64,000 nt of DNA, from positions 1 through 64,000 of the forward strand of contig CABZAZ010000001.1 of the NCBI GenBank assembly GCA_902523895.1, written 5' to 3'. This DNA comes from an uncultured Pelagibacteraceae bacterium. GTDB taxonomy: Bacteria > Pseudomonadota > Alphaproteobacteria > Pelagibacterales > Pelagibacteraceae. Under the pieces are notes generated by a model. The model did no database searches. It saw only the letters and a program-made list of their open reading frames with translations, and was not told where the DNA came from. This document shows positions 39,016 to 49,864 of the stretch, one piece after another. Within the stretch, counting starts at the first letter, position 1; every line of letters starts with the position of its first letter. The translations under genes were made by a program, and so were the position numbers.

Positions 39016-40048
39016 TTTTGAAATCTCTTTAGATAAATTTATCAATTTTGCTCTATATGATAAAAAAAAAGGATACTATATACAAAAAAACCCTTTCGGG
39101 TTAAAGGGCGATTTTATAACTGCACCAAATATTTCTAGAATGTTTTCTGAGATGATAGCTATATGGATTTTGGGTTTTTGGGAAAATTTAGGAACCCCAA
39201 AAAAAATTAATTTAGTGGAACTTGGTGCAGGAAACGGTGAAATGATGAAAATATTTCTAGAAACTTTCAAAAAATTTCCAGCGTTTTTAAGTTCATGTAA
39301 TATTTTAATTCATGAAAAAAGTCTAAAATTAAAGAAAATTCAAAAAAACAAATTAGATAAAGAAAAAGTTGTTTGGATTTCTGATCTGAAACAAATAAAA
39401 AAGTTTCCAACTATTTTTATTGCAAACGAGTTTTTTGATGCATTAGCAATAAAACAATTTATTAAAAAAAAAGATCTTTGGTTTGAAAGATATGTAAATT
39501 TTAAAAATCAAAAAAAGCCCTTTTTTTGTGAAAGAAAGTTTAATATGAAAAAATTTGAAAAAGAAATTGATTATAATATTTCACAAGACCAAAAATTTAT
39601 TGAATACTCCTTAGTTGGAGCAGATTATTTAAAAAAAGTTGCAGAAATAGTTAAAAAAAATAATGGTGGTCTTCTAATGATAGATTACGGGTATATGGAA
39701 AAGAGGATGAAAAATACTCTTAAATCGATTTCAAATCATAAACATAACAGTGTTTTAAAAAATATCGGTACTTCAGATATTACTCATAATATCAATTTTT
39801 TCTTATTTAAGAAAATAATCAATCAATTAGGTGGTTTAAAAGACTTAATAACAACTCAAGGAAGCTTTTTAGTAAAATTAGGAATAAAAAATAGAGCTGA
39901 GATAATATCGCAAAATCAGAGCTTTTCAAAAAAAGCAGATATTTATTTTAGATTAAAAAAACTCATAGATGAGAAAGAAATGGGAAATTTATTTAAGGTA
40001 ATGTTTATCAAAAACAAAGGCAATAAATATAAGTTGGGGTTTAATTGA
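38999..40048 (+). CDS. NDUFAF7/MidA-like methyltransferase, 349 aa
   Basis: Class I S-adenosylmethionine methyltransferase of the PF02636 type. Visible: the N-terminal KKGYY and GDFITAPNISRMFSEMIA, the SAM-binding loop LVELGAGNGEMMK, and FIANEFFDALAI. The mitochondrial homologue methylates an arginine of complex I subunit NDUFS2, so a role in NADH dehydrogenase assembly is plausible. Co-transcribed with lgt and pgeF by overlap. Confidence 0.85.
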   Translation: MTFKNNFEISLDKFINFALYDKKKGYYIQKNPFGLKGDFITAPNISRMFSEMIAIWILGFWENLGTPKKINLVELGAGNGEMMKIFLETFKKFPAFLSSCNILIHEKSLKLKKIQKNKLDKEKVVWISDLKQIKKFPTIFIANEFFDALAIKQFIKKKDLWFERYVNFKNQKKPFFCERKFNMKKFEKEIDYNISQDQKFIEYSLVGADYLKKVAEIVKKNNGGLLMIDYGYMEKRMKNTLKSISNHKHNSVLKNIGTSDITHNINFFLFKKIINQLGGLKDLITTQGSFLVKLGIKNRAEIISQNQSFSKKADIYFRLKKLIDEKEMGNLFKVMFIKNKGNKYKLGFN

Positions 40049-40803
40049 TAGTTTCAAAAAAATTATCTAAATTTAAAGAGATCAGTCATGGTTTTTTTAA
40101 TAAAAAAGGTGGATGTTCGAGAGGTATTTATAAAAGCTTAAATTGTGGACTAGGCTCTAACGACTACAAAACAAAAATTATTAAAAATTTGAGAATTGTA
40201 AAAAAGAAAATCGATAAAAATTCAAAAAATATTTTTTTACTCCATCAAATACATAGTAATAAATTTGTTTTTATCAATAAATATTCTAAGTACTTAAAAA
40301 AAAAGAAAGCAGATGCAGTAATCACTGACATTCCAAGATTACCAATTGGAATACTTACAGCTGATTGTGCGCCAATATTAATTTTTGATAAACAAAAAAA
40401 GATGGTAGCTGCTATTCATGCTGGATGGAAAGGTGCATATAAAGGAATTATTTCAAAAGTAATAAATTTCATGATTAAAAAGGGCTGTGAAAAAAATAAT
40501 ATAATTGCTGTAATAGGTCCTTGTATTGCTCAAAAAAGCTATAACGTAAAAGAAGATTTTAGAAGAAAATTCCTAAAAAAAGATAAAAGAAATAAAGTTT
40601 TTTTTAAAAAAAGAAAAAACTTAATTTATTTTGATTTATCAAAATATGTTAAATTACAACTCAAATTAATGAAAATCACAAATTTAGAGACGATAAATAT
40701 TGATACTTTTCCCAAAAAAAATAATTTTTTTAGTGCAAGAAGGTCTTTGCATTTAAATCATGATGATTATGGTAGAAATATTTCATTAATTATGATTAAT
40801 TAG
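40045..40803 (+). CDS. pgeF: PgeF/YfiH laccase-domain protein, 252 aa
   Basis: Multicopper-oxidase-like fold with a Zn/Cu site: His in LLHQIHSNKF, Cys in GILTADCAPIL and His in AIHAGWKGAYKG. E. coli PgeF corrects wrongly incorporated residues in peptidoglycan; homologues act on purine nucleosides. Start is TTG at 40045, overlapping the previous stop by 4 bp. Confidence 0.9.
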   Translation: MIVSKKLSKFKEISHGFFNKKGGCSRGIYKSLNCGLGSNDYKTKIIKNLRIVKKKIDKNSKNIFLLHQIHSNKFVFINKYSKYLKKKKADAVITDIPRLPIGILTADCAPILIFDKQKKMVAAIHAGWKGAYKGIISKVINFMIKKGCEKNNIIAVIGPCIAQKSYNVKEDFRRKFLKKDKRNKVFFKKRKNLIYFDLSKYVKLQLKLMKITNLETINIDTFPKKNNFFSARRSLHLNHDDYGRNISLIMIN

Positions 40804-40812
40804 AGTTTTTTA

Positions 40813-41745
40813 ATGAAATTATTAACTGGAAACAGCAATAAAGTCTTAAGTAAAAACATTGCTAAATACCTAAAAACAAAACTTGTAAATTCAAGCATTA
40901 AAAAATTTGCTGATGGTGAAATTTATATTGAAATAAATGAAAACATAAGAGGGAATAGTATTTTTATTGTTCAATCTATCTCTTCACCAGCGAATGACAA
41001 TTTAATGGAATTATTGTTATGCATTGATGCTCTTAAGAGATCATCAGCAAAAAATATAACGGCAGTAATACCATATTTTGGATATGCAAGACAAGATAGA
41101 AAAGTTGTTCCAAGAACTTCCATATCTGCAAAACTTGTTTCTAACTTAATTACTAAAGCTGGTGCTGATAGAGTGGTAACTGTTGATTTGCATGCAGGTC
41201 AAATTCAAGGTTTCTTTGATATTCCCGTTGATAACTTGTTTTCTACTCCAATATTCGCAAGACATGCTAGAAAAAAAATTAAAAGTAAAAAAATTGTTTG
41301 TGTTGCTCCTGATGTGGGAGGAACTGAGAGAGCTAGAGCACTTGGAAAACTTCTAAATGTAGGACTAGCTATCGTTGACAAAAGAAGACCTAAGCCTGGG
41401 CAATCACAAGTTATGAATGTCATTGGTGACGTAAAAGGTCAAACCTGTATTATAGTTGATGATATAATTGACTCAGGTGGCACAATTGTAAATGCAGCAA
41501 AAGCTTTGAAATCTCGAGGAGCAAAAGATGTTTACGTTTATATTACTCACGGAGTTTTAAGTGGAGATGCAGTAAAAAAAATTAAAAACTCACTGATAAA
41601 AAATTTGGTTATAACTGATACAATAGACAATGTTCATAAAACTAAAAATGTTAAGAATATTGAGGTTTTACCCATATCAGGTCTAATGGGTGAAGCAATA
41701 AAGAGAATTTCAAATTCAACATCCGTATCAGATTTATTTAAATAA
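40813..41745 (+). CDS. prs: Ribose-phosphate pyrophosphokinase
   Basis: Makes PRPP from ribose 5-phosphate and ATP for nucleotide, histidine and tryptophan synthesis. Seen: FADGEIYIEI, YFGYARQDRKVVPR (ATP loop), VDLHAGQIQGFF, APDVGGTERARALGK, and the PRPP motif IIVDDIIDSGGTIV. 310 aa, standard. Confidence 0.98.
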   Translation: MKLLTGNSNKVLSKNIAKYLKTKLVNSSIKKFADGEIYIEINENIRGNSIFIVQSISSPANDNLMELLLCIDALKRSSAKNITAVIPYFGYARQDRKVVPRTSISAKLVSNLITKAGADRVVTVDLHAGQIQGFFDIPVDNLFSTPIFARHARKKIKSKKIVCVAPDVGGTERARALGKLLNVGLAIVDKRRPKPGQSQVMNVIGDVKGQTCIIVDDIIDSGGTIVNAAKALKSRGAKDVYVYITHGVLSGDAVKKIKNSLIKNLVITDTIDNVHKTKNVKNIEVLPISGLMGEAIKRISNSTSVSDLFK

Positions 41746-41788
41746 ATTCCTTGATTATTTGTTAACATGGGTTAAAAACCTTTTCTTT

Positions 41789-42526
41789 ATGGACTCAATA
41801 GAAGCTAACATTAGGAACAATTCAACCAAAGGACAGTTAAACGCTATTAGAAGTAGTGGGAATGTTCCTGCAATTATTTATGGTGGTAAAGAAAAAAATC
41901 AAAAAATATCTATTTCAAAAAAATTACTTAAAACTTTTATTGAAAAAGAAAATTTCTTCTCAAGTATAATTGCTCTTAAGGTAGATGGTAGTGATCAAAA
42001 TGTATTACCAAGAGAAATAAAATATCATATTTTAACTGACGAACCAATTCATGTGGATTTTTTAAGAGTGCTCCCAGGTGTAAAAATAAAAATAGAAATA
42101 CCTGTAAATTTTATTAATCACGAAAAGTCTCCTGGTCTTAAAAAAGGTGGGGTGCTAAACATTGTGAGAAGAAAAGTAGAATTGAAATGTCCAAGTGAAA
42201 AGATACCTGAAAATTTAACATTAGATTTAGACGGTGTTGACATTGGTGAGAGTTTTAAAATTTCTTCAGTCAAATTAGACCCTGAAGTTGTTCCAACAAT
42301 TCAAGGAAGAGATTTTGTAATAGCAACATTAGCAGCTCCAACAGTTATGAAAGAACCTGAAAAACCTGCTGAAGCAGAGGCTGCTGAGGGTGAAGAAGTT
42401 GCAGAGGGTGCAACTGCTGCAGCGGCCGATGGGGATAAAGCTACTCCTGAGAGTGATAAAGGAGATAAAAAAGAGGGTGATGATAAAAAACCTGCTGACA
42501 AAAAACCTTCTGAAGAAAAGAAATAA
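41789..42526 (+). CDS. rplY: 50S ribosomal protein L25/Ctc with long charged tail
   Basis: Binds 5S rRNA. N-terminal L25 domain (GQLNAIRSSGNVPAIIYGGKE) and a C-terminal TL5-type beta domain (PVNFINHEKSPGLKKGGVLNIV). A tail of about 55 residues (from about 190) is rich in Ala, Glu, Asp and Lys and looks disordered. The start is ATG 41789 (MDSIEANIRN), preferred over TTG 41759. Confidence 0.94.
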   Translation: MDSIEANIRNNSTKGQLNAIRSSGNVPAIIYGGKEKNQKISISKKLLKTFIEKENFFSSIIALKVDGSDQNVLPREIKYHILTDEPIHVDFLRVLPGVKIKIEIPVNFINHEKSPGLKKGGVLNIVRRKVELKCPSEKIPENLTLDLDGVDIGESFKISSVKLDPEVVPTIQGRDFVIATLAAPTVMKEPEKPAEAEAAEGEEVAEGATAAAADGDKATPESDKGDKKEGDDKKPADKKPSEEKK

Positions 42527-42556
42527 TCAACTAAATTGAAAATTAATCAATAAACC

Positions 42557-43117
42557 ATGCTTTTATTTGTAGGATTGGGTAATCCAACACCAGACAGCGA
42601 AAATAATCGACATAATGTTGGTTTTAAAATTATTGACGCAATAAACAAAAAATTTAGTTTATCAAAACAAAAACCAAAATTTAAAGGCCTATTAACCACT
42701 GGCAATATAGGGAATCAAAAAGTTTATGCCATCAAACCTTTGACCTTTATGAATAATTCAGGAATTTGTATTAGAGAGCTTATTGAATATTTTAAAATTG
42801 ATGCTCAAGATGTAATAGTTTTTCATGATGATCTAGATGTGGAATTTGGAAAAATTAAAGCTAAATTTGGAGGATCAAGCGCAGGACACAATGGAATTGC
42901 CTCGATTGATAAGTTTATCGGCAAAGATTATTCTAGAGTTAGAATAGGTATTGGTAAACCCAAAGGAAACATCGAAGTTGCAGATTATGTTTTACAAAAT
43001 TTTGACGAGGATGAGTCATTAGGTATTGAAAAAATATCAAACCATATAAATGACTCAATTTCTTTTCTTGTTGAAAAAAAATTAGATCTTTTTTCTAGTA
43101 CAGTAAATAATAAATAA
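42557..43117 (+). CDS. pth: Peptidyl-tRNA hydrolase
   Basis: Recycles tRNA from peptidyl-tRNAs that drop off the ribosome. Catalytic His in NNRHNVGFK, Asn in KPLTFMNNSG, FHDDLDVEFGKIKAKFGGSSAGHNGI with the conserved Asp and Asn. 186 aa, normal. Its stop overlaps the ychF start (TAATG). Confidence 0.97.
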   Translation: MLLFVGLGNPTPDSENNRHNVGFKIIDAINKKFSLSKQKPKFKGLLTTGNIGNQKVYAIKPLTFMNNSGICIRELIEYFKIDAQDVIVFHDDLDVEFGKIKAKFGGSSAGHNGIASIDKFIGKDYSRVRIGIGKPKGNIEVADYVLQNFDEDESLGIEKISNHINDSISFLVEKKLDLFSSTVNNK

Positions 43118-44190
43118 TGAGTTTTAAGTGTGGGATAGTTGGTTTGCCAAATGTAGGTAAATCCACACTCTTCAATGCATTAACCAATTCAAATAAAGCT
43201 CAAGCAGCTAACTTTCCATTCTGTACAATTGATCCAAATATTGGTGTAGTCAATGTACCTGATTATCGATTAGAAAATTTAGCCGAAATTTCTAAATCAA
43301 AAAAGATTATACCTACTACTATTTCTTTTGTTGACATAGCTGGTCTCGTAAAGGGTGCATCTAAAGGTGAAGGTTTGGGAAATAAATTTTTATCTCATAT
43401 CAGAGAAGTAGACGCTGTAATACATATGATTAGATGTTTTGACTCTAGTGATATTCAAAATGTAAACCCTACCGTTGACCCTGTTAGAGATCTTGAAATA
43501 ATTGAGACAGAAATGAAGCTTGCAGATTTAGAGTCTATTCAAAAAAGACTTGAGAAAAATAACAAAAAAAATATTGAAGAGGATCAAATTAAAATTCTTC
43601 AAAGTTCTTTAGACTTAATTAATAATGATCAAGATTTAGCAAGTTTAAAATCAGAATTTACCAAAAAACAACTAAATTTAAGTGGTTTATTGTCTTTAAA
43701 GCCCAAAATATTTGTTTGTAATGTTGATGAGAAAAGTGTCCAAAATGGAAACGGCTACACTAAATCATTCTTAGAAAAATTTGGATCAGAAAACACTTTA
43801 ATTGTATCGGCTGATATTGAAAATCAAATCAATGAGTTAGATAGTGAAGAAAGAAAAAACTACATGGAAATGATTGGCTTGAAGGACACTGGCTTAGATA
43901 TGTTGATACAAAAAGGTTATAAGATTTTAGAATTAGATACATTTTTTACATCGGGTCCTGAGGAAACAAGAGCCTGGACTATTCAAAAAAATTGTTTAGC
44001 TCCAAAAGCTGCGGGTGAGATACATACAGATTTTGAAAAAGGATTTATTAGAGCTGAGACTATTTCTTATGATGATTTTGTTGAAAATGATGGATGGGTA
44101 AATTCTAAAACAAACGGGAAAATGAGATTAGAGGGTAAAGACTATATTGTTAAAGACGGTGACGTTTTAAACTTTCGTTTCAATACGTGA
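43117..44190 (+). CDS. ychF: Ribosome-associated ATPase YchF (OBG family)
   Basis: P-loop GLPNVGKSTLFNAL (about 8-21), G3 DIAGLVKGASKGEGLGNKFL, and the NVDE variant of the NKxD motif that gives ATP preference. A C-terminal TGS domain follows (FTSGPEETRAWTI, ending in [12 protein letters not shown]). The 357-aa length is normal. pth-ychF is a common bacterial pair. The 3' end overlaps petC by 24 bp in the convergent direction. Confidence 0.97.
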   Translation: MSFKCGIVGLPNVGKSTLFNALTNSNKAQAANFPFCTIDPNIGVVNVPDYRLENLAEISKSKKIIPTTISFVDIAGLVKGASKGEGLGNKFLSHIREVDAVIHMIRCFDSSDIQNVNPTVDPVRDLEIIETEMKLADLESIQKRLEKNNKKNIEEDQIKILQSSLDLINNDQDLASLKSEFTKKQLNLSGLLSLKPKIFVCNVDEKSVQNGNGYTKSFLEKFGSENTLIVSADIENQINELDSEERKNYMEMIGLKDTGLDMLIQKGYKILELDTFFTSGPEETRAWTIQKNCLAPKAAGEIHTDFEKGFIRAETISYDDFVENDGWVNSKTNGKMRLEGKDYIVKDGDVLNFRFNT

Positions 44191-44946
44191 CCAGATTCTT
44201 TTCATACTAAAATAAACTAAAACTGTTAATATAATTAAATAAATTATTGCTTTAAAACCCATTTTATGACGTGTTTCTAAATGAGGTTCTGCAGTCCACA
44301 TTAAAAAAGTTGTAACATCTTTTGCCATTTGTTCTACAGAAGCATTAGTGCCATCTGAATATTCCACTAAGCCATCAGAAAGTTGATTGGACATTTTAAT
44401 CTTATTTCCATACATGTATTTATTATAATAAACACCATCATCTAAAGTCACTCCAGCTGGTGGATCTTCATATCCTTGAAGGAGTGAATAGATATAATCA
44501 ACTCCGCCACCTCTCGCTTTTACTAAAACAGTCATATCGGGAGGATAAGCTCCACCGTTTGCAGCTTGAGCAGCTTTTTCATTTTCGTAAGGCATCACAA
44601 ATTTATCAGATAACCTTCCTGGTCTCATAAACATTTCACCATCTGCATTTGGTCCATCTTTTACCTCAAAAGATGCTGCAATGGCTTTTGCTTGCTCCAC
44701 TGAAAATTCAGGCCCACCCTCTTCCATTAAATTTCTGTAGCTTAGATATTTCATAGAATGGCATGAGGAACAAACTTCTTGATAAACTTGATATCCTCTT
44801 TGAAGTGCAGCTCTGTCAAACTTTCCGAAGAGACCCTTAAAACTCCAATCAGTTTTTAAATATTCAACTTTCTCAGCTGCATTAGAGTTAAATTGAAATC
44901 CAAAAAATAATGCTATTAAAAACGATATTCTAAAAAAATTTTTCAC
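44167..44946 (-). CDS. petC: Cytochrome c1 of the bc1 complex
   Basis: Signal peptide ([20 protein letters not shown]), heme-binding CSSCH near residue 58-62, a distal Met ligand region ([14 protein letters not shown] or the later [14 protein letters not shown] segment), and a C-terminal membrane anchor ([18 protein letters not shown]). Transfers electrons from the Rieske protein to soluble cytochrome c. Overlaps petB by 4 bp; last gene of petABC. Confidence 0.96.
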   Translation of the reverse strand: MKNFFRISFLIALFFGFQFNSNAAEKVEYLKTDWSFKGLFGKFDRAALQRGYQVYQEVCSSCHSMKYLSYRNLMEEGGPEFSVEQAKAIAASFEVKDGPNADGEMFMRPGRLSDKFVMPYENEKAAQAANGGAYPPDMTVLVKARGGGVDYIYSLLQGYEDPPAGVTLDDGVYYNKYMYGNKIKMSNQLSDGLVEYSDGTNASVEQMAKDVTTFLMWTAEPHLETRHKMGFKAIIYLIILTVLVYFSMKRIWSRIETKV

Positions 44947-46208
44947 TGATCTTTAAAACTATCCTTTTTTTTCGCAGCAGCAAGATTAGGTGATCCACCC
45001 AAAATTGGTTCTGTAATACTCAAAGGAACAGGTGTGGTCCTCTCTGTGAATCCTAAAACTGGCAGTACAACTAAAAAATGAAGGAAGTAATATGCTGTTG
45101 CAATCCTAGCAATTAATAAGTAAAGGCCCTCAGCTGGCATAGCTCCGACATATCCTAAAATTAAAACATCAGCCACTAAGATCCAATAGAACTGCTTATA
45201 TAAAGGTCTAAAGACTGCGGATCTAATTTTTGAGGTATCTAACCAAGGAAGCGCAGCTAATATTAGAATAGCAGACAACATCGCTATAACACCTAGAAGT
45301 TTATCAGGAACTGATCTCAGTATTGCATAAAAAGGTAACAGATACCATTCAGGAACAATATGAGCTGGTGTTACAAGAGGATTTGCTTCAATATAATTAT
45401 CAGCATGACCTAAAATGTTTGGTGTATAGAAAACAAAAAAAGCGAAAACAATCATGAACATCAACAACGCAAAACCATCCTTGATAACTATGTAAGGATG
45501 AAATGGAACTGTGTCTTTTGAAGGTTTTTTTATATCAATTCCAATTGGATTATTATTTCCAGGAACATGAAGAGCCCAAATATGTAAAACAACTAAACCT
45601 AAAATCAAAAAAGGAATTAAGTAGTGTAGAGTGAAAAATCTTGTAAGTGTTGGGTTATCAACCGAATATCCTCCCCATAACCATGTTACTATTCCCTCGC
45701 CTACCAAAGGAATTGCACTAAATAAATTTGTAATAACTGTAGCTCCCCAAAAACTCATTTGTCCCCATGGTAAAACATAGCCTAGGAAAGCGGCTGCCAT
45801 CATAAGCAGATAAATAATTATTCCAATAATCCATATAACTTCTCTAGGTGATTTGTAAGAGCCATAAAATAAAGATCTAAATATATGAATGTATACTGCT
45901 AAGAAAAACATTGAAGCTCCATTTGCATGTATATATCTTATTAACCACCCGTAATTCACATCTCTCATTATGTGTTCGACACTCTGGAACGCCATATCAG
46001 CATGTGCGATATAGTGCATTGCTAAAACTAATCCAGTTACAATTTGAGTAATCAAACAAAAAGTAAGAATTCCACCAAAAGTCCACCAATAATTTAAATT
46101 TTTTGGTGTTGGATAATCTGTTAAATGATTTGCTAAAGTTAAAAGAGGTAATCTGTCGTTAAACCATTTTCCAACTTTTGATTTTGGTGTGTATTCGTGT
46201 TCACTCAT
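44943..46208 (-). CDS. petB: Cytochrome b of the bc1 complex
   Basis: Eight-helix membrane subunit with quinol-oxidising and quinone-reducing sites. Heme His residues are in [44 protein letters not shown]. The Qo-site PEWY motif ([16 protein letters not shown]) is present. 421 aa, standard. Middle gene of petABC, 6 bp after petA. Confidence 0.98.
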   Translation of the reverse strand: MSEHEYTPKSKVGKWFNDRLPLLTLANHLTDYPTPKNLNYWWTFGGILTFCLITQIVTGLVLAMHYIAHADMAFQSVEHIMRDVNYGWLIRYIHANGASMFFLAVYIHIFRSLFYGSYKSPREVIWIIGIIIYLLMMAAAFLGYVLPWGQMSFWGATVITNLFSAIPLVGEGIVTWLWGGYSVDNPTLTRFFTLHYLIPFLILGLVVLHIWALHVPGNNNPIGIDIKKPSKDTVPFHPYIVIKDGFALLMFMIVFAFFVFYTPNILGHADNYIEANPLVTPAHIVPEWYLLPFYAILRSVPDKLLGVIAMLSAILILAALPWLDTSKIRSAVFRPLYKQFYWILVADVLILGYVGAMPAEGLYLLIARIATAYYFLHFLVVLPVLGFTERTTPVPLSITEPILGGSPNLAAAKKKDSFKDQ

Positions 46209-46214
46209 AAAAAA

Positions 46215-46721
46215 TTATCCGATCTTAATTGTGTTAGCATCAACAAATTTGTATTCTGGAATTTCCATATTTGTTGGAGCTGGGCCTTTTCTAATTCTTC
46301 CAGAAGTATCGTAATGAGAACCATGACATGGGCAGAACCATCCATTGTAATCACCTTTTTGATCCAAAGGCACACAACCTAAGTGCGTGCATACTCCAAG
46401 CATAACAAGCCACTCTGGATTTTCTGCACGATCTTCATCTTTTTCAGGATGCTTTAAATCTTCCAACTTAACTGATCTAGCTTCAGCTATTTCCTCCGAA
46501 GTTCTTCTTCTAATAAAAACTGGCTTTCCTCTCCATAACACAGTTATGGTTTTTCCTGGATTGACTGCGCTCACGTCAACCTCAGTGCTTGCTAACGCTT
46601 TTACTGAAGCATCTGGGTTCATTTGATCAATCATAGGCCAAATCACTGCACCTGCACCAACGGCTCCGACTGCGTAAGTAGCTGTAAATAAAAAATCTCT
46701 TCTTTTAGTTTTCTTTTCCAC
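46215..46721 (-). CDS. petA: Rieske iron-sulfur protein of the bc1 complex
   Basis: Twin-arginine-like N-terminus ([10 protein letters not shown]) and one membrane helix anchor it. The 2Fe-2S cluster motifs are CTHLGCVP and CPCHGSHYD, with the GP loop GRIRKGPAP. 168 aa. First gene of the operon; 90 bp separate it from divergent trmL and must hold its promoter. Confidence 0.98.
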   Translation of the reverse strand: MEKKTKRRDFLFTATYAVGAVGAGAVIWPMIDQMNPDASVKALASTEVDVSAVNPGKTITVLWRGKPVFIRRRTSEEIAEARSVKLEDLKHPEKDEDRAENPEWLVMLGVCTHLGCVPLDQKGDYNGWFCPCHGSHYDTSGRIRKGPAPTNMEIPEYKFVDANTIKIG

Positions 46722-46811
46722 TGTTTATAGGTTCTTTAATTCTATATGTTGATTTAGGTAGTTAATATATGATTACATATAATAAAAAAGTATTATTTTT
46801 CTACTGATAGA

Positions 46812-47285
46812 ATGACACATAATCTAATTAATGATGGGCCAAAAATTGCACTATTTGAACCTGATATTCCTCAAAATACTGCTGCGATCATAAGAACTTG
46901 CGCCTGTTTGGGGGCGAAATTAGAAATAATAGAGCCTTGTGGATTTTTATTAAACGATAAGAGATTTAAAAGAGTTGTGATGGATTATATGGATGAAAAA
47001 GAGATTAGATATTATAAAAATTCCGATCAATTTTTTGATGAAAAACAGAATCAAAGAATTATACTTATGACTACAAAAGCCTCTAGCCCATATACAGAAT
47101 TTAAGTTTAAAATAAATGATACTATTTTATTTGGAAGAGAAAGCGCAGGAGTGCCTGAATTTGTGCATAAAATGATTAATAATAGGTTGAAAATTCCGAT
47201 GAGAAATAATAAGCGTTCTTTAAATATTTCCTCTTCTGTTGCTATAATATTGGCCGAGTGTTTAAAACAAAATAAATTAATTTAA
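46812..47285 (+). CDS. trmL: tRNA (cytidine/uridine-34-2'-O)-methyltransferase
   Basis: SPOUT-fold enzyme methylating the wobble base of leucine tRNAs. Starts its domain with IALFEPDIPQNTAAIIRTCACLG, and ends in LFGRESAGVPEF, IPMRNNKRSLNISSSVAIIL, the knotted SAM site. 157 aa, normal. Immediately upstream of hemF with no spacer. Confidence 0.93.
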   Translation: MTHNLINDGPKIALFEPDIPQNTAAIIRTCACLGAKLEIIEPCGFLLNDKRFKRVVMDYMDEKEIRYYKNSDQFFDEKQNQRIILMTTKASSPYTEFKFKINDTILFGRESAGVPEFVHKMINNRLKIPMRNNKRSLNISSSVAIILAECLKQNKLI

Positions 47286-48113
47286 ATGGATCTAGAAATA
47301 AAACAAAAATTGACAAGTAATTGGTTTAAATCTTTGCAGGAAATGTTTTGCAAAAATATTAGTAACTTTGAAAAGAATAAAATCAGTTTTAAATCGACTA
47401 CATGGAAAAGAAATTTAAGAAAAGATGAAGGTGGCGGTGAATATAGAATTTTAATAAACGGAAAAGTTTTTGATAAAGTGGGTGTTAATTTTTCGAAAGT
47501 TTATGGAAAATTTCCAAAAAAATTTCAACAAAATATACCTGGCGCTCAAAAAGATCCTAGATTCTGGGCATCAGGGATATCTGTTGTAATGCATATGAAA
47601 AATCCTTTAATTCCTGCGATGCATTTTAACACTAGATATATTTGTACGACTTTTGATTGGTTCGGTGGAGGTATTGATGTTACTCCATCAAAAAAAGATA
47701 ATAAAGAAAAAGAACAGTTTCACAAAACTCTTAGAGATATGTGCAATCGACATGACAAAAATTATTACAAAAAATATAAAAAATGGTGTGATGAATATTT
47801 TTATCTACCTCATAGAAAAGAGCCCCGTGGAATAGGTGGTATTTTTTTTGATTACAAAAAAAACAATTTTGAAAAAAATTTCAAATTTGTCAGAGACGTT
47901 GGTATTACCTTTGAGACTATTTTTCAAAAAATTATAAGTAAAAAGATTAAAAAAAAATGGACTTCTAAAGATAAAGAAAATCAATATATTAAAAGAGGAA
48001 GATACGCAGAATTTAATTTGCTGTATGACAGGGGCACAAAATTTGGATTACAAACAGGTGGTAATGTTGAGGGAATATTAATGTCATTACCTCCCCATGC
48101 AAAATGGAAATAA
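47286..48113 (+). CDS. hemF: Oxygen-dependent coproporphyrinogen III oxidase
   Basis: Heme-pathway enzyme. Signatures: MHFNTRYICTTFDWFGGGIDVTP (split here as HFNTRYIC and WFGGGIDVTPS), FYLPHRKEPRGIGGIFFD, RYAEFNLLYDRGTKFGLQTGG and MSLPPHAKW. 275 aa. Its use of O2 fits an aerobic lifestyle. Abuts trmL and greA. Confidence 0.97.
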   Translation: MDLEIKQKLTSNWFKSLQEMFCKNISNFEKNKISFKSTTWKRNLRKDEGGGEYRILINGKVFDKVGVNFSKVYGKFPKKFQQNIPGAQKDPRFWASGISVVMHMKNPLIPAMHFNTRYICTTFDWFGGGIDVTPSKKDNKEKEQFHKTLRDMCNRHDKNYYKKYKKWCDEYFYLPHRKEPRGIGGIFFDYKKNNFEKNFKFVRDVGITFETIFQKIISKKIKKKWTSKDKENQYIKRGRYAEFNLLYDRGTKFGLQTGGNVEGILMSLPPHAKWK

Positions 48114-48590
48114 ATGGATAAAGAACCAATTACTTTAAATGGATTAAACAAATTAAAAGAAGAATTAATTTTTTTAAAAGAAAAAAAGAGACCAGAAATA
48201 GTTGCCGCAATTGCGGAGGCAAGATCACACGGAGATTTAAAAGAAAACGCCGAGTATCATGCAGCAAAAGAAGAGCAGTCTCACAACGAAGGCAGGATAA
48301 CAGAAATAAATGACATTATATCAAGAGCAAACGTCATTGATGTTACCAAAATGAACAATGATGGCAAAGTAATTTTTGGTGCTACAGTATTTTTGGAAAA
48401 TTTAGATACTGGAGAAAAAATAGATTATAAAATAGTTGGAAAAGATGAAGCAGACTTAAAAAAAAAACTGTTATATTTTCAATCACCAATAGGTAAAGGT
48501 CTTATTGGTAAGAATAAAAATGATCTTGTGGAAATTAATACTCCAGCTGGAGTAAAAAACTTTGAAATTAAAAACGTCAAATATCTTTAA
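48114..48590 (+). CDS. greA: Transcription elongation factor GreA
   Basis: Rescues backtracked RNA polymerase. N-terminal coiled coil with the acidic tip ([20 protein letters not shown]) and the C-terminal FKBP-like domain ([14 protein letters not shown]). 158 aa, standard. Starts directly after the hemF stop. The stop TTAA is shared with the convergent cca. Confidence 0.97.
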   Translation: MDKEPITLNGLNKLKEELIFLKEKKRPEIVAAIAEARSHGDLKENAEYHAAKEEQSHNEGRITEINDIISRANVIDVTKMNNDGKVIFGATVFLENLDTGEKIDYKIVGKDEADLKKKLLYFQSPIGKGLIGKNKNDLVEINTPAGVKNFEIKNVKYL

Positions 48591-49861
48591 CCTTTAATAA
48601 TACTATCAATTTGTTTGTCAGAAATCTCAAAATTATTCCTTATCCACTCCTCCTCGATTAATTTCAACATACTTCCCAACTGTCTTCCCTCTGGTATTTT
48701 GTATCTAGTCATTAATAAATCAGCTCTAACAGGCAAACTTGGCGTAATCTTATTTTTATATAATTCAAGTAGACCAAATAATTTCTTATCTAATTTCTTT
48801 GTTTTTATTATCTTAAAATTTAAAATATCTAATACTGCTTGCTTTCCACCATAATATAAAACTTTATTTAAGTTCACTTCATTTAAAGTTTTTGACCCAT
48901 TCTTTTCGTAATAAAAATTGCTTATAGCGTAAGCTCTTTTTTGATCTTTTTTTGAAATATTATATTTGTACAAGAAATATTCTAAATTATCCGTCTCATC
49001 TATTATCATTAAAAATAAAATAAATATAAAATCTAAGTTATCAAATAGTCCTTTCTTAACTTTGATTGCATTAATAGTATTTTTGATATTTTTTAGCTCT
49101 GGAAAAATGAGTAATATTAAGTCCATACTAAATTTGTCTTTTGATAATTTTTCTAATTGATTCGATTTAAGCAATTTTTTTAGTTCATCAAATAGTCTCT
49201 CTTTAGATATAATGGAAATACCACTTATGTTGATTTTTATTACTTTAATTATTTCTTCTTTGTGAGGCTGTTTTGAATAATTTAAAAAAAATCTTAAATA
49301 TCTTAATATTCTCAAATAATCTTCTTTAATTCTTTTTTCAGCGTTGCCAATAAAGTTAACCTGCCCTATTTCAATATCTTTTTTTCCATTATAGGGGTCG
49401 AATAAATTTCCATCTAAATCTGCATAAATACAGTTAATCGTGAAATCCCTTCTCGCAGCATCTTTTTTCCAATCTTTTGAAAATTTAACTTTAGCATGTC
49501 TACCGTCTGTTAAAATATCTTCTCTTAGAGATGTTATCTCATACTTATGATCATCTATGATTGCTGTAATTGTTCCATGGTCGATACCTGATTCATAAAA
49601 TTTTATGTTATTTTTTTTTAGTATTTCAGAGACTTCTAACGGATTTAAATTTGTTGCTAAATCTATGTCATCAACTTTTTCATTATTCAATATTTTTCTT
49701 AAACAACCTCCCACATATCGAATCTCACTTTCAGATGAGTGAGAATTAATAGCCTCAAAAATTTTTTTCACAGGTGTTGTTGATGAAAGTTTTTTAATAT
49801 TATTCTTAAATGAGTGAAGGTTTTTGGATCTTGAGAAAATTTTATTTAAAAAGTTTTTCAT
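48587..49861 (-). CDS. cca: CCA tRNA nucleotidyltransferase
   Basis: Adds or repairs the 3' CCA of tRNAs. [10 protein letters not shown] and the metal-binding [11 protein letters not shown] (near 65-75), the ERLFDELKK region, and [26 protein letters not shown]. An N-terminal extension of about 45 residues precedes the catalytic domain, with no other Met available. The ATG is only 3 bp downstream of the 3' end of tRNA-Gln on the same strand, so the mRNA leader is either the tRNA itself or, after processing, almost absent. Confidence 0.94.
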   Translation of the reverse strand: MKNFLNKIFSRSKNLHSFKNNIKKLSSTTPVKKIFEAINSHSSESEIRYVGGCLRKILNNEKVDDIDLATNLNPLEVSEILKKNNIKFYESGIDHGTITAIIDDHKYEITSLREDILTDGRHAKVKFSKDWKKDAARRDFTINCIYADLDGNLFDPYNGKKDIEIGQVNFIGNAEKRIKEDYLRILRYLRFFLNYSKQPHKEEIIKVIKINISGISIISKERLFDELKKLLKSNQLEKLSKDKFSMDLILLIFPELKNIKNTINAIKVKKGLFDNLDFIFILFLMIIDETDNLEYFLYKYNISKKDQKRAYAISNFYYEKNGSKTLNEVNLNKVLYYGGKQAVLDILNFKIIKTKKLDKKLFGLLELYKNKITPSLPVRADLLMTRYKIPEGRQLGSMLKLIEEEWIRNNFEISDKQIDSIIKG

Positions 49862-49864
49862 ATT

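Noticed and set aside
40804-41788. Intrinsic terminators at AT-rich gene ends around prs and rplY
   Set aside because: Runs of T and A are everywhere in this genome; I found no GC-containing hairpin directly followed by a T tract.
42301-42501. Minus-strand Ala/Ser-rich frame inside rplY
   Set aside because: Antisense of the low-complexity Ala/Glu/Lys tail of L25; no independent support.
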